This document shows positions 14,977-22,869 of a stretch of DNA of 27,391 nucleotides, piece by piece. Numbering within the stretch: the stretch's first letter is position 1; each line of letters opens with the position of its first letter. The notes below the pieces were generated by a model. It was not told the origin of the DNA. It ran no database searches and saw only the letters and a list, made by a program, of their open reading frames with translations. The stretch comes from Promethearchaeota archaeon (GTDB lineage: Archaea; Asgardarchaeota; Lokiarchaeia; Sigynarchaeales; SOKP01). Made by a program: the position numbers and the translations under genes. The stretch covers positions 1 through 27,391 of the forward strand of contig WJIN01000251.1 of NCBI GenBank assembly GCA_014730295.1, written 5' to 3'.

Positions 14977-16059
14977 TTATATCCAAGATTTTCTTTTGAA
15001 AAATAATAGCATCAACATTGCGATTGATATCATTATTATGATTAAAATTGGATAAGAAAATGGAGAACTGAGTTCTGGCATGTGTATAAAATTCATACCA
15101 TAAAAACCAGCTAGAAAGGATAATGGAATAAAAACTGTAGAAATAATCGTGAGCACTTTCATAATGTCATTCATTTTATTGCTGACACTCGATAGGTACA
15201 AATCCAACATGCCAGTAATTATATCTCTATAATTTTGAATGGATTCATTTATTCTGTATACATGGTCATAAAGATCTCTTAAATAGACCTGCAAATAATC
15301 ATTTACTAGATTAGATGTTTCTCTCTGGAATTTATTTACCACATCTCTCATAGGCCAGATTGATTTTCTAAGATCAATTACATTTCTTTTTAATTGATAT
15401 ATGGACTGTAAAACGCTAATTTCTGGTGATTTAACTAAATTTTCTTCAATTTCTTCAATATATTCACCTATTAATTCTTGATCCAGAAAATAATGGTCAA
15501 TAATAATATCTAATAGAGTGTAGGCAAGATAATCCGTTCCCATTGAACGTACCCTCCCTTTGGGTACTTTTATCCTTTCAATAATAGGTTCAAAAAGATC
15601 TGTCTTTTTTTCTTCAATAGATATTACGTAATTAGAACTAAGGATAATACTAATTTGATCAGAGGTGAAAACATTTAGAGTTTCATCCCAAATACTCACC
15701 TTTAATACTATAAAGATATAGTTTTCATACTCTTCATACTTAGGTCTTTGATTCGTGCTGATTATATCTTCTAAAACAAGAGGGTGAAGTCCAAATAAAT
15801 TGCCTAAAAATTCAATTTTCTCAAGGTTTTTCAATCCTGAAAGTTTAATCCATCTAATATTTGGTTCTTCAATTTTTGTTAATTCCTCATCAATTCTATC
15901 AAGATCTATGACAGAATAATTTTCCTTATTGTAATCTATTTGCACTATTGAAGTTTCTTCTAATTCTTTCTTCACTGGAAATTTTAGAGTCCCAGGAGGT
16001 TCTCCTATTTTAGTATATTTCTTGTTCCTACGAAACTTTTCATATATTTTCTTTGAAAT
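14977..16059 (-). CDS. corA: CorA-family Mg2+/Co2+ transporter (start upstream of the GTG at 15975)
   Basis: A pentameric divalent-cation channel of the cytoplasmic membrane. The cytosolic domain aligns by eye with Thermotoga maritima CorA: L-F-G-L-H-P-L-V-L-E-D-I, N-Q-R-P-K-Y-E, Y-I-F-I-V-L-K, then L-Y-L-S-S-V-S-N-K-M-N and M-K-V-L-T-I-I-S-T. Two C-terminal helices follow, with the selectivity motif Y-G-M-N-F and a basic tail. The GTG at 15975 gives 332 residues, but the frame stays open upstream and encodes K-I-G-E-P-P-G-T-L-K-F-P, matching the conserved K-K-G-L-P-P-G-T-L-V-Y of T. maritima CorA. The true N-terminus is therefore upstream. No ATG, GTG or TTG exists in that extension. ATT at 16059, 5 bases after GGTGAA, is my best start, although a one-base frameshift from ATG 16072 is equally possible. 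Confidence 0.85.
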   Translation of the reverse strand: MSKKIYEKFRRNKKYTKIGEPPGTLKFPVKKELEETSIVQIDYNKENYSVIDLDRIDEELTKIEEPNIRWIKLSGLKNLEKIEFLGNLFGLHPLVLEDIISTNQRPKYEEYENYIFIVLKVSIWDETLNVFTSDQISIILSSNYVISIEEKKTDLFEPIIERIKVPKGRVRSMGTDYLAYTLLDIIIDHYFLDQELIGEYIEEIEENLVKSPEISVLQSIYQLKRNVIDLRKSIWPMRDVVNKFQRETSNLVNDYLQVYLRDLYDHVYRINESIQNYRDIITGMLDLYLSSVSNKMNDIMKVLTIISTVFIPLSFLAGFYGMNFIHMPELSSPFSYPILIIIMISIAMLMLLFFKRKSWI

Positions 16060-16218
16060 CTTCTTTCACCATATAATTGTTTTATCATTCTCTATTTATT
16101 ATAGAATGAGATAAACCTATTATTAAAATTTGGCTTCAATCAACACCTCACCTAATAATTGTTGAATTAATATTTTTTAAAACAAACTTTTTTAATTCAT
16201 CCAAATAAAAATGTAAAT

Positions 16219-17184
16219 ATGCAAAAAAAATATCAAATTATTCTCGTAATACTTTTAGCTGTTTTAGGAATTCTAGCACTTTTCTACGGAGATCCAGTAT
16301 GGCAATTTCTAGGTTTAGAACCTATTTTGGTAAATTCAATAATACTCAATATTTTTGTGTATGTGGGAAGGACCATATTAATTCGTTTGGTGAATTTCCT
16401 CTTAAAAACGAGGTTAATACGCTTCCTAATCAATATAATTATTAATATCATATGGATCGTCTTTATTTTCGAATTGTTGTTTATCATTCCCGCACTCCAA
16501 ACTTTTGCTGTCGCGATCACATCGTTCATCGTTGTTGCAGTTTCTCTAACGTTTAGAGACCGCATTAATAATATCGCATCGGGAATACTTATACTGGCCT
16601 CAGAAAGTTTCGATGTTGGAGATTTAATAGAGACCAATGGTATCCAAGGAATCGTTCTAAGTATTGACTTAAATTATACAAAAATACGGGAATTGAATGG
16701 GATAATTACATATATACCCAATAGTAATGTCTTTAATGCTGCTACTAAAAAATTTACCCATCGAAAACTGAAAGAAATCGCAGGAAAAGAGAATGAAGAA
16801 AAGGGAATTCATCTGAGGGAATATGTAGATAAATTCGGTAAAATTATTTCCAAAGAAGAAAAAATTACTAGATTTATTAAGACTGTCAGGATTCTGTCAA
16901 ATCTTACGCCCGATAAGTTAAAAGAAAAATTATCGGAGATTTTTGAGAGATATAAAGAGGTCTTTGAAATCAAGCCATTCTATTATGTTAACTATACTTT
17001 TAAAGATAGATGCGATATTACACTCCAAATCGTCGCAAAAGACCCAAAGATGATTATGCTCTATCGCAATTCATTTCTAAGGGATATATTATTTCAATTA
17101 TATCCTGAGAAAATCTTTATGGATTGGGAGGGAGACAGACGTAATATAATTGATATTGTAAAAGAAAAGGAGGGGAAAGCATAA
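16219..17184 (+). CDS. MscS-family mechanosensitive channel (first of tandem pair)
   Basis: A 321-residue small-conductance mechanosensitive channel homologue, which opens under membrane tension to release solutes in hypo-osmotic shock. Hydrophobic segments are at ~5-25, ~33-52, ~65-90 and the pore-type helix ~93-108. The MscS core follows: S-L-T-F-R-D-R-I-N-N-I-A-S-G-I, then F-D-V-G-D-L-I-E-T-N-G-I-Q-G-I-V and Y-I-P-N-S-N-V-F-N of the beta domain. The C-terminal alpha/beta domain extends to ~315 with a charged insert near 185-215. The start is ATG with no clear ribosome binding site. It is followed without any gap by a second MscS gene. Confidence 0.9.
   Translation: MQKKYQIILVILLAVLGILALFYGDPVWQFLGLEPILVNSIILNIFVYVGRTILIRLVNFLLKTRLIRFLINIIINIIWIVFIFELLFIIPALQTFAVAITSFIVVAVSLTFRDRINNIASGILILASESFDVGDLIETNGIQGIVLSIDLNYTKIRELNGIITYIPNSNVFNAATKKFTHRKLKEIAGKENEEKGIHLREYVDKFGKIISKEEKITRFIKTVRILSNLTPDKLKEKLSEIFERYKEVFEIKPFYYVNYTFKDRCDITLQIVAKDPKMIMLYRNSFLRDILFQLYPEKIFMDWEGDRRNIIDIVKEKEGKA
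17169..17175 (+). promoter_or_regulatory. Ribosome binding site GGAGGGG for the second MscS gene
   Basis: GGAGGGG lies within the last codons of the first MscS gene, 9 bases before the ATG at 17185. It supports independent initiation at that ATG. Confidence 0.6.
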
Positions 17185-18078
17185 ATGGCGATATTCAATA
17201 CGGATCTCGAAGCACTATTTTATCTAGGCCTAATAATTATTGGATTACTGATTCTCAATAGATTAATAACTGTCGCTACAAGAAGCAAAAAAGTATCAGC
17301 AAAAACTCGGATAATCGTGAGGTTTGCTTTTAGTTTAATCTCGGTGGCAGTAGTGATATATTTTATTCTTGAGGGCTTTCCCATTATTGGGAATATCGAT
17401 CCAACCTACACTGCCATATTAACAAGCTCATTGAGCACGGCAATAGCATTTGCTTCCAGCGGTATATTTGATAATGTTGTTTCTGGATTAGCCTTGTTGA
17501 TCATTAAACCGTATGATCTTAATGATATTATCAAAATCAAGGGTCAAATAGGCGTAGTGAGAAATTTAAAATTAACAAAAACCACGATTGAAACCTTTGA
17601 TAATGTCAGAGTGGAATTTTCCAACAAAGAAATCATTAATACCGAAATGACTAATTATACGATAAAATTGGATAAAATTAAGAGCTTTGTCGATTTTAAG
17701 CGGGAAATCCATTACTCAGAGGATTCAGAATTTCCCCCAATTGAATCAGAGGAATTAAAGGAAGAAAGCGAATTTGCATTAAAAAGGTTATTTAAAAAGA
17801 CAATAAAGAGAAAAGATAATCCAAAAATTCATAACTATATTTTTACGATGGAATTTCCCTACGAACGATTCAGACTCTCATTGAAGAAAGTCGAGGAAGT
17901 ATGTAAATCATACAAGAAAAAATTTAATTTCAAACCCACATATCACATAGATGGATTCGAACACTTCATAATAGTCAGATTTAGAATTTTGACGGATTCT
18001 TCCGAAAAGGTTTTTAATCATCAACCAGTTTTTGCCAATGAAATCTATAAGATCATCCAAAACACTTGGCAAATGTAG
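17185..18078 (+). CDS. MscS-family mechanosensitive channel (second of tandem pair)
   Basis: A 297-residue MscS homologue with three N-terminal helices (~8-27, ~43-63, ~72-100). The pore helix region is S-T-A-I-A-F-A-S-S-G-I-F-D-N-V-V-S-G-L, followed by the beta domain K-P-Y-D-L-N-D-I-I-K-I-K-G-Q-I-G-V-V and E-F-S-N-K-E-I-I-N. It starts directly after the TAA of the previous gene (TAA-ATG, no spacer), using a GGAGGGG site inside that gene. The two proteins are clearly divergent from each other rather than a recent duplicate, so they may form separate channels or a mixed heptamer. The C-terminal domain has a charged insert (E-S-E-E-L-K-E-E-S-E). Confidence 0.9.
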   Translation: MAIFNTDLEALFYLGLIIIGLLILNRLITVATRSKKVSAKTRIIVRFAFSLISVAVVIYFILEGFPIIGNIDPTYTAILTSSLSTAIAFASSGIFDNVVSGLALLIIKPYDLNDIIKIKGQIGVVRNLKLTKTTIETFDNVRVEFSNKEIINTEMTNYTIKLDKIKSFVDFKREIHYSEDSEFPPIESEELKEESEFALKRLFKKTIKRKDNPKIHNYIFTMEFPYERFRLSLKKVEEVCKSYKKKFNFKPTYHIDGFEHFIIVRFRILTDSSEKVFNHQPVFANEIYKIIQNTWQM

Positions 18079-18092
18079 CTAATATTTTATAA

Positions 18093-18120
18093 TTATCTTT
18101 TCTTTTATTCTTTATTATAT
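18093..18120 (+). terminator. T-rich tract after the MscS pair
   Basis: The 73-base spacer before the GH5 gene holds pyrimidine- and T-rich sequence (TCTTTTCTTTTATTC). It may end the MscS transcript and also carry the promoter of the next gene. Confidence 0.3.
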
Positions 18121-18151
18121 TGCGAAGATTTTAATTTATTTAAGAAAAATT

Positions 18152-20065
18152 ATGAGTTTAAAAATTAATAAAGAATGGTTTATCGACGAAGAAGGGAGGA
18201 CCGTATTATTAAGAGGAGTAAATCTCGGTGGAAGCTCAAAAGTCCCGAGTAAACCAAGTGGTGCTACTCATATCCCCACGGATTTTTCAAACCATCAACA
18301 TGTATCATTTACTAATCGTCCTTTTCCTTTGGATGAGGCAGAGGAGCATTTTTCGAGATTAAAACATTGGGGTTTTAATTGCCTTAGATTCTTGATAACA
18401 TGGGAAGCTATCGAGCACAAAGGTCCAAATCAATATGATCGAGAATATATTGAATATCTCATAGAAGTATTACAGATTGCCACGAAATTTGATTTCTTTA
18501 TTTTTATTGATCCCCATCAAGATGTATGGAGCAGGATGACTGGAGGTGATGGAGCACCAGGATGGGTACTCCAAAAACTTGGACTTGACATAACTAAATT
18601 GGATGAATCAGAAGCCGCTTTTACTATGCAGAAACGATATGATCCAAGTAACCCTTCCTCATATCCTCCAATGTGTTGGTCTAGCAATGCCGCCCGTTTT
18701 GCCAACGGTACGATGTGGACACTATTTTTTGGAGGAAACGATTTTGCACCTTCATTAAAAATAGACGGAATAAGTGCTCAAGATTATTTGCAAGAGCACT
18801 ATATCAATTCCATTTTACAAATTGTAAAGGAACTAAATAATAATTCTCATATTATCGGCTATGACAGTTTAAATGAACCAGAGAAGGGATGGATCGGAAA
18901 AAGAGTAGATGGATCAGGGGAAGAGACTATTTCTGATTATAGAGGATATGTTTTTACTCCCTTTGAGGCGATGGTAACTTCAGCTGGATTTTCGCGGGAA
19001 ATTGGCTACAATGAAATAAAAGGAGTGGGAATTAAAGAAACAAGACGAGACATTCTAAATAAGGATAATACTAGTTGCTGGATAAAGGATGAATATGATA
19101 TCTGGAGAAATGAAGATGTGTGGAAAATAAATAAGGACGGGGATCCACAGATAATTAAAAATAATCATTTCAGGCAATTGAATGGAAGGAAAATAGATTT
19201 CCATAAAGATTATCTCTCTCCATTCATTCACCAATTTGCAGATAAGGTTCGTAAGTATGATGATAGTGCTATTATCTTTTTTGAAGGGCATCCGGGCTCT
19301 ACTATGTCGAATTCACTTCCAAAATTAAAACTCCCTAATAATATAGTCCATGCGGGTCACTGGTATGATGCTGCTACCCTAGTGACTAAGAGACCATTTT
19401 TACGAGCAAATTATGATATTACAAGAGATAAGTTGGTTATTGGAAAACAAAATGTGCAAAACATGTTTACCCGTCAACTCAAGCTAATTAAAGAGTTTGC
19501 AGAGGGAGAATTTCCCACTCTTATCGGGGAATTTGGGCTGCATTACGATATTAAAAACAAGAAAGCCTATAAACAGTTCAGAAAAAAACCCATTAAAGCC
19601 TGGAAAACGCATGTAAAAGCTTTGGATATGTATTATAATGCATTGGATGCGAATCTACTTCACGCTACTCAATGGAATTATACTCCAGATAATAACAACA
19701 GATGGGGAGATAAATGGAACTTAGAAGATCTTTCAATTTTCAGCAAGGATCAACAAATCAATCCTGATGATATTAATAGTGGTGGCAGAGCTATTCGAGG
19801 GTTTTGCCGTCCGCACTTCCTCCGATGCGCAGGTGAACCTCAAAAAATGATATTTAACAAGAAAAAAGGAGAGTTTGATTTTCAATTTCGAGCAAATTCC
19901 CTAATCAAAGCGCCCTCTCTACTTTACATTCCTAAAATTCAATATCCAGATGGTTATTCGATTCATTCAAATGTAGAAGGAATTAGATGTGAAAAAGATG
20001 GTCAGATCCTAAAAATTTGGGTGGAAATTGATGATATTGTTGACCTTTCAATTCATAAGATATAA
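18152..20065 (+). CDS. GH5 glycoside hydrolase resembling EGCrP2 / steryl-glucosidase (GH5_12-like)
   Basis: A 637-residue retaining glycosidase. The GH5 barrel is evident: L-L-R-G-V-N-L-G-G-S at 19-28, G-F-N-C-L-R-F at 74-80, the acid/base Glu242 in Y-D-S-L-N-E-P, A-G-H-W-Y-D near 401-406, and the nucleophile Glu460 in L-I-G-E-F-G. The block S-R-M-T-G-G-D-G-A-P-G-W with G-L-D after it, and the long segment between barrel strands, resemble fungal EGCrP-type beta-glucosidases acting on glucosylceramide and steryl glucosides. A C-terminal beta-sandwich-like region begins near 545. There is no signal peptide or membrane segment, so it is probably cytosolic, as for the fungal enzymes. It heads a plus-strand cluster with a sugar kinase, BKACE and SDR. 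Substrate in this organism is unknown; a glycolipid is plausible. Confidence 0.82.
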   Translation: MSLKINKEWFIDEEGRTVLLRGVNLGGSSKVPSKPSGATHIPTDFSNHQHVSFTNRPFPLDEAEEHFSRLKHWGFNCLRFLITWEAIEHKGPNQYDREYIEYLIEVLQIATKFDFFIFIDPHQDVWSRMTGGDGAPGWVLQKLGLDITKLDESEAAFTMQKRYDPSNPSSYPPMCWSSNAARFANGTMWTLFFGGNDFAPSLKIDGISAQDYLQEHYINSILQIVKELNNNSHIIGYDSLNEPEKGWIGKRVDGSGEETISDYRGYVFTPFEAMVTSAGFSREIGYNEIKGVGIKETRRDILNKDNTSCWIKDEYDIWRNEDVWKINKDGDPQIIKNNHFRQLNGRKIDFHKDYLSPFIHQFADKVRKYDDSAIIFFEGHPGSTMSNSLPKLKLPNNIVHAGHWYDAATLVTKRPFLRANYDITRDKLVIGKQNVQNMFTRQLKLIKEFAEGEFPTLIGEFGLHYDIKNKKAYKQFRKKPIKAWKTHVKALDMYYNALDANLLHATQWNYTPDNNNRWGDKWNLEDLSIFSKDQQINPDDINSGGRAIRGFCRPHFLRCAGEPQKMIFNKKKGEFDFQFRANSLIKAPSLLYIPKIQYPDGYSIHSNVEGIRCEKDGQILKIWVEIDDIVDLSIHKI

Positions 20066-20123
20066 TGCTTTTTAGATTAGAATAATTTTTTAGTATTTAA
20101 TTGCTATAAAAATTTGAATAGAA

Positions 20124-21161
20124 ATGGATGAGAAAATACTCACTTTTGGAGAAATAATGCTAAGATTATCTCCACCTAACTTTCAACGATTCATTCAAGC
20201 GAGCTCATTTGATGCGATATATGGCGGTGGTGAGGCAAACGTAGCTGTATCTCTGTCTAATTATGGTCTTTTGGTTGATTATGTAACTAAATTACCCTAT
20301 AATCCATTAGGAGACGCCTGCCTTAATTATCTAAGACAATTTGGCGTAAATACTGACAAAATTGTGAGAGGCGGAGAACGATTAGGTATATACTTCCTGG
20401 AAAAAGGAGCCTCCATTCGCTCGAGTAATGTAATATATGATAGAGCTCATTCTTCCATCGCTACGGCAGCTATCGACGATTTTGATTGGGATAAACTTTT
20501 CCGAGATGTAAGATGGTTTCATTGGACTGGAATAACTCCCGCTATCTCCCAGAATCTGGCAGATATTTGTTTGAAGGCAGTAAAAGTGGCTCAAGATAAT
20601 GATATCACGGTCTCATGTGACTTAAATTATCGAAGTAAATTGTGGAAATACGGAAAATCTTGCACCGAAATTATGTCAGAACTCGTGAAATATTGCGACA
20701 TCGCGGTTGGAAATGAGGAAGATTTTGAAAAAGTTTTTAATATTGCCCCTCCTGATGTAGACATCTCCTCGGGGAAACTTTCGGCTCATAATTATAAAAA
20801 TGTTGTTGATGAATTTACAAAACAATATCCTAATATTCAGAAAATAGGTATTACGCTAAGGGGCTCCTTATCAGCCACACATAACACATGGTCGGGGCTT
20901 CTTTATGATGGAGATAAGATGTATACCGCCCCAGAGTACGATATTGATTATATTGTAGACAGAGTCGGAGGTGGAGATTCCTTTAATGCGGGTTTAATCT
21001 ATGGTCTTTTAACTTATGAGAATGATCTACAGAATGCCCTAAATTTTGCAGTTGGTGCGTCATGCTTAAAACATAGTATTGAAGGGGATTTCAATTTAGT
21101 ATCTAAAGAGGAAGTACTTAAATTGATTGAAGGAAATGCCTCTGGTCGAATTTCAAGGTAA
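20124..21161 (+). CDS. PfkB-family sugar kinase, 2-keto-3-deoxygluconate kinase-like
   Basis: A ribokinase-fold kinase of 345 residues that phosphorylates a sugar acid or ketose with ATP. The opening I-L-T-F-G-E-I-M-L-R-L-S-P-P and Y-G-G-G-E-A-N-V-A-V-S-L at 33-44 are typical of KDG kinases. S-C-D-L-N-Y-R-S-K-L-W is the KdgK-type substrate loop. The PfkB signature D-R-V-G-G-G-D-S-F-N-A-G carries the catalytic base Asp285, with G-G-G-D in place of the usual G-A-G-D. It starts 58 bases after the GH5 gene and probably shares its transcript. The best guess is KDG (or a related 2-keto-3-deoxy sugar acid) to the 6-phosphate; no KDPG aldolase is in the window to confirm this. Confidence 0.85.
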   Translation: MDEKILTFGEIMLRLSPPNFQRFIQASSFDAIYGGGEANVAVSLSNYGLLVDYVTKLPYNPLGDACLNYLRQFGVNTDKIVRGGERLGIYFLEKGASIRSSNVIYDRAHSSIATAAIDDFDWDKLFRDVRWFHWTGITPAISQNLADICLKAVKVAQDNDITVSCDLNYRSKLWKYGKSCTEIMSELVKYCDIAVGNEEDFEKVFNIAPPDVDISSGKLSAHNYKNVVDEFTKQYPNIQKIGITLRGSLSATHNTWSGLLYDGDKMYTAPEYDIDYIVDRVGGGDSFNAGLIYGLLTYENDLQNALNFAVGASCLKHSIEGDFNLVSKEEVLKLIEGNASGRISR

Positions 21162-21212
21162 AGTTAACTATCGTTCTCATACGTAAGCAAAAAAACTTCT
21201 TATTTTCTTCTA

Positions 21213-21223
21213 TTTTTTATAAT
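21213..21223 (+). promoter_or_regulatory. Possible TATA box before the BKACE gene
   Basis: TTTTTTATAAT about 30-40 bases before the start codons at 21242/21254. This suggests the BKACE-SDR pair may have its own promoter with a very short leader. Confidence 0.33.
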
Positions 21224-21253
21224 CTATCGTAATTATCAATTGTGAATAATATT

Positions 21254-22051
21254 ATGAATGATTATAATAAAATGGTATTAACTGCGACTACTGCGAATTC
21301 ATGGATATATCCGGAGTGTAAAAACTGGGCGGAAAATCTAGATGATTTGATTGATGATGTTGTCCAATGCTATGAAGCGGGAGCAACGATCGCTCATGTG
21401 CATTTAGCAAGAGGATACGAAATTGAAACTGTAGAACGGATTCGCGAAAATTGTGATATTTTAATTCAAGCGGGTATGTCTAGTGATAATATTCCAGAAA
21501 GAAAAGGTGATTTCGAAGCGAAACCGGATATGATGTCAATAATCTTGAATCATCATGATGAACATTTTACTCAGATCAGTGTGAATAAGCTTCATCCGTT
21601 AGATGAGCTAGAGGAATATTGTGAAAAATGTTTGGAATATGATATTAAGCCAGAATGGGAAGTATGGCACACAGGGTCATATTGGAACCTTAATTATTTA
21701 ATTGAAAGAGGATTGGTCAAGCAACCACATATTTTAACACTTTTCTTTAATTGGCCCGGTGGGACATGGTCACCTCCGACAGCGGATGAATATTTGCATA
21801 GAATTAAATATATGCCAAATGGATGCGAACATACAATTAGTGTAATGGGAGAAGAGCAAACGAAAATCGCAACATTAGCAATATCTAAGGGGGGAAATGT
21901 ACGCGTTGGTACTGAGGATTATCCCTACATTAGAAAAGAAGTTCCCGCAAAAAATAATGCTGAAATTGTCGCCAGAATGAAAAGAATTAGTGAAGAAATG
22001 GGAAGAGAAGTGGCAACTCCCTCAGAAGGCAGAAAGATATTAGGAATCTAA
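21254..22051 (+). CDS. Beta-keto acid cleavage enzyme (BKACE, DUF849)
   Basis: BKACE enzymes condense a beta-keto acid with acetyl-CoA and release acetoacetate plus a new CoA ester, using a zinc ion in a TIM barrel. From ATG 21254 (265 residues) the zinc ligands are His48 and His50 (A-H-V-H) and Glu221 (V-R-V-G-T-E-D), all in place. K-P-D-M-M-S-I at 90-96 and E-W-E-V-W-H-T-G are also family-like. The usual R-D-x-D/G-G loop after the H-V-H motif is replaced by A-R-G-Y-E-I-E-T, shortening this part. The substrate pocket is therefore unlike the lysine-pathway Kce enzyme. GTG 21242 and ATG 21272 are alternative starts. It lies 92 bases after the sugar kinase and 42 before an SDR, which could make its keto-acid substrate. 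Confidence 0.85.
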   Translation: MNDYNKMVLTATTANSWIYPECKNWAENLDDLIDDVVQCYEAGATIAHVHLARGYEIETVERIRENCDILIQAGMSSDNIPERKGDFEAKPDMMSIILNHHDEHFTQISVNKLHPLDELEEYCEKCLEYDIKPEWEVWHTGSYWNLNYLIERGLVKQPHILTLFFNWPGGTWSPPTADEYLHRIKYMPNGCEHTISVMGEEQTKIATLAISKGGNVRVGTEDYPYIRKEVPAKNNAEIVARMKRISEEMGREVATPSEGRKILGI

Positions 22052-22093
22052 TTTTGAACAAATAGAATAAAAAGTATTGTATAAAGAGTGAGA

Positions 22094-22849
22094 ATGAACA
22101 AAATGGAAATTAAAAATAAGGTAGCTATTATTACAGGGGCAGGAGCTGGCATAGGAGAGGCTACTGCCCGATTATTTGCCCAAAAAGGTGCGAAAGTTGT
22201 ATGTAATTCATTATCAAAATCCGCTGAACTGATTACTGAGGAAATAAATAAGGGTGGAGGTGAGGCAATTTTTGTCCAAGCAGATGTCTCAAAAGAAAGT
22301 GAAGCAAAAAAAATAATTGACCAAACCCTAGAAACCTTTGGCAAAGTGGATATTTTGTTTAATAATGCTGGTATTGTTATTCCGGGACGAGTTGATTCAA
22401 TCTTAACAGAAGATTGGGATAAGACTATGGCGGTAAACGTGAAAGGGATATATTTGATCTCAAAATATGCGATCCCTCATCTTAAGAGCACAAAGGGGGT
22501 AATTGTCAATAATTCCTCGTCTGTTGCCTTCAAGGGTGTAAAAGATAGAGCTGCATATACCGCATCAAAAGGCGCGGTTCTTTCAATGACACGAGCTATG
22601 GCTGCGGATTATATTGAAGATGGAATTCGAGTCAATGCCATTTGCCCTGGAACTACTGAAACACCATCACTGATCAAGCGATTAGAAAAATTTGAGGATC
22701 CAGAACAAGCAAAAAAGGATTTCATTGCGCGACAGAAAATGGGCCGTTTAGGAACGCCTGAGGAAATTGCTGAAGGCGTGCTATTTCTTGTTCAAAACGA
22801 ATTCACAACGGGTGCAAGCTTATCCATCGATGGTGGGATGACAATCTAA
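22094..22849 (+). CDS. SDR-family oxidoreductase (FabG/glucose-dehydrogenase type)
   Basis: A 251-residue classical short-chain dehydrogenase. From ATG 22094 the residues are T-G-A-G-A-G-I-G at 14-21, F-N-N-A-G at 89-93, catalytic Ser142, Tyr155 and Lys159 (Y-T-A-S-K), and the C-terminal S-I-D-G-G-M. Beta-2 ends C-N-S-L-S-K without an acidic residue, so NADP may be preferred. ATG 22103 is an alternative that would start M-E-I-K-N-K, usual for the family; GTG 22088 is less likely. It follows BKACE by 42 bases and is probably co-transcribed, so oxidation of a hydroxy acid or sugar to the BKACE substrate is a reasonable inference. The gene ends 20 bases from a convergent oxidoreductase gene. Confidence 0.88.
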   Translation: MNKMEIKNKVAIITGAGAGIGEATARLFAQKGAKVVCNSLSKSAELITEEINKGGGEAIFVQADVSKESEAKKIIDQTLETFGKVDILFNNAGIVIPGRVDSILTEDWDKTMAVNVKGIYLISKYAIPHLKSTKGVIVNNSSSVAFKGVKDRAAYTASKGAVLSMTRAMAADYIEDGIRVNAICPGTTETPSLIKRLEKFEDPEQAKKDFIARQKMGRLGTPEEIAEGVLFLVQNEFTTGASLSIDGGMTI

Positions 22850-22869
22850 AACACCACAAGATACAAATG

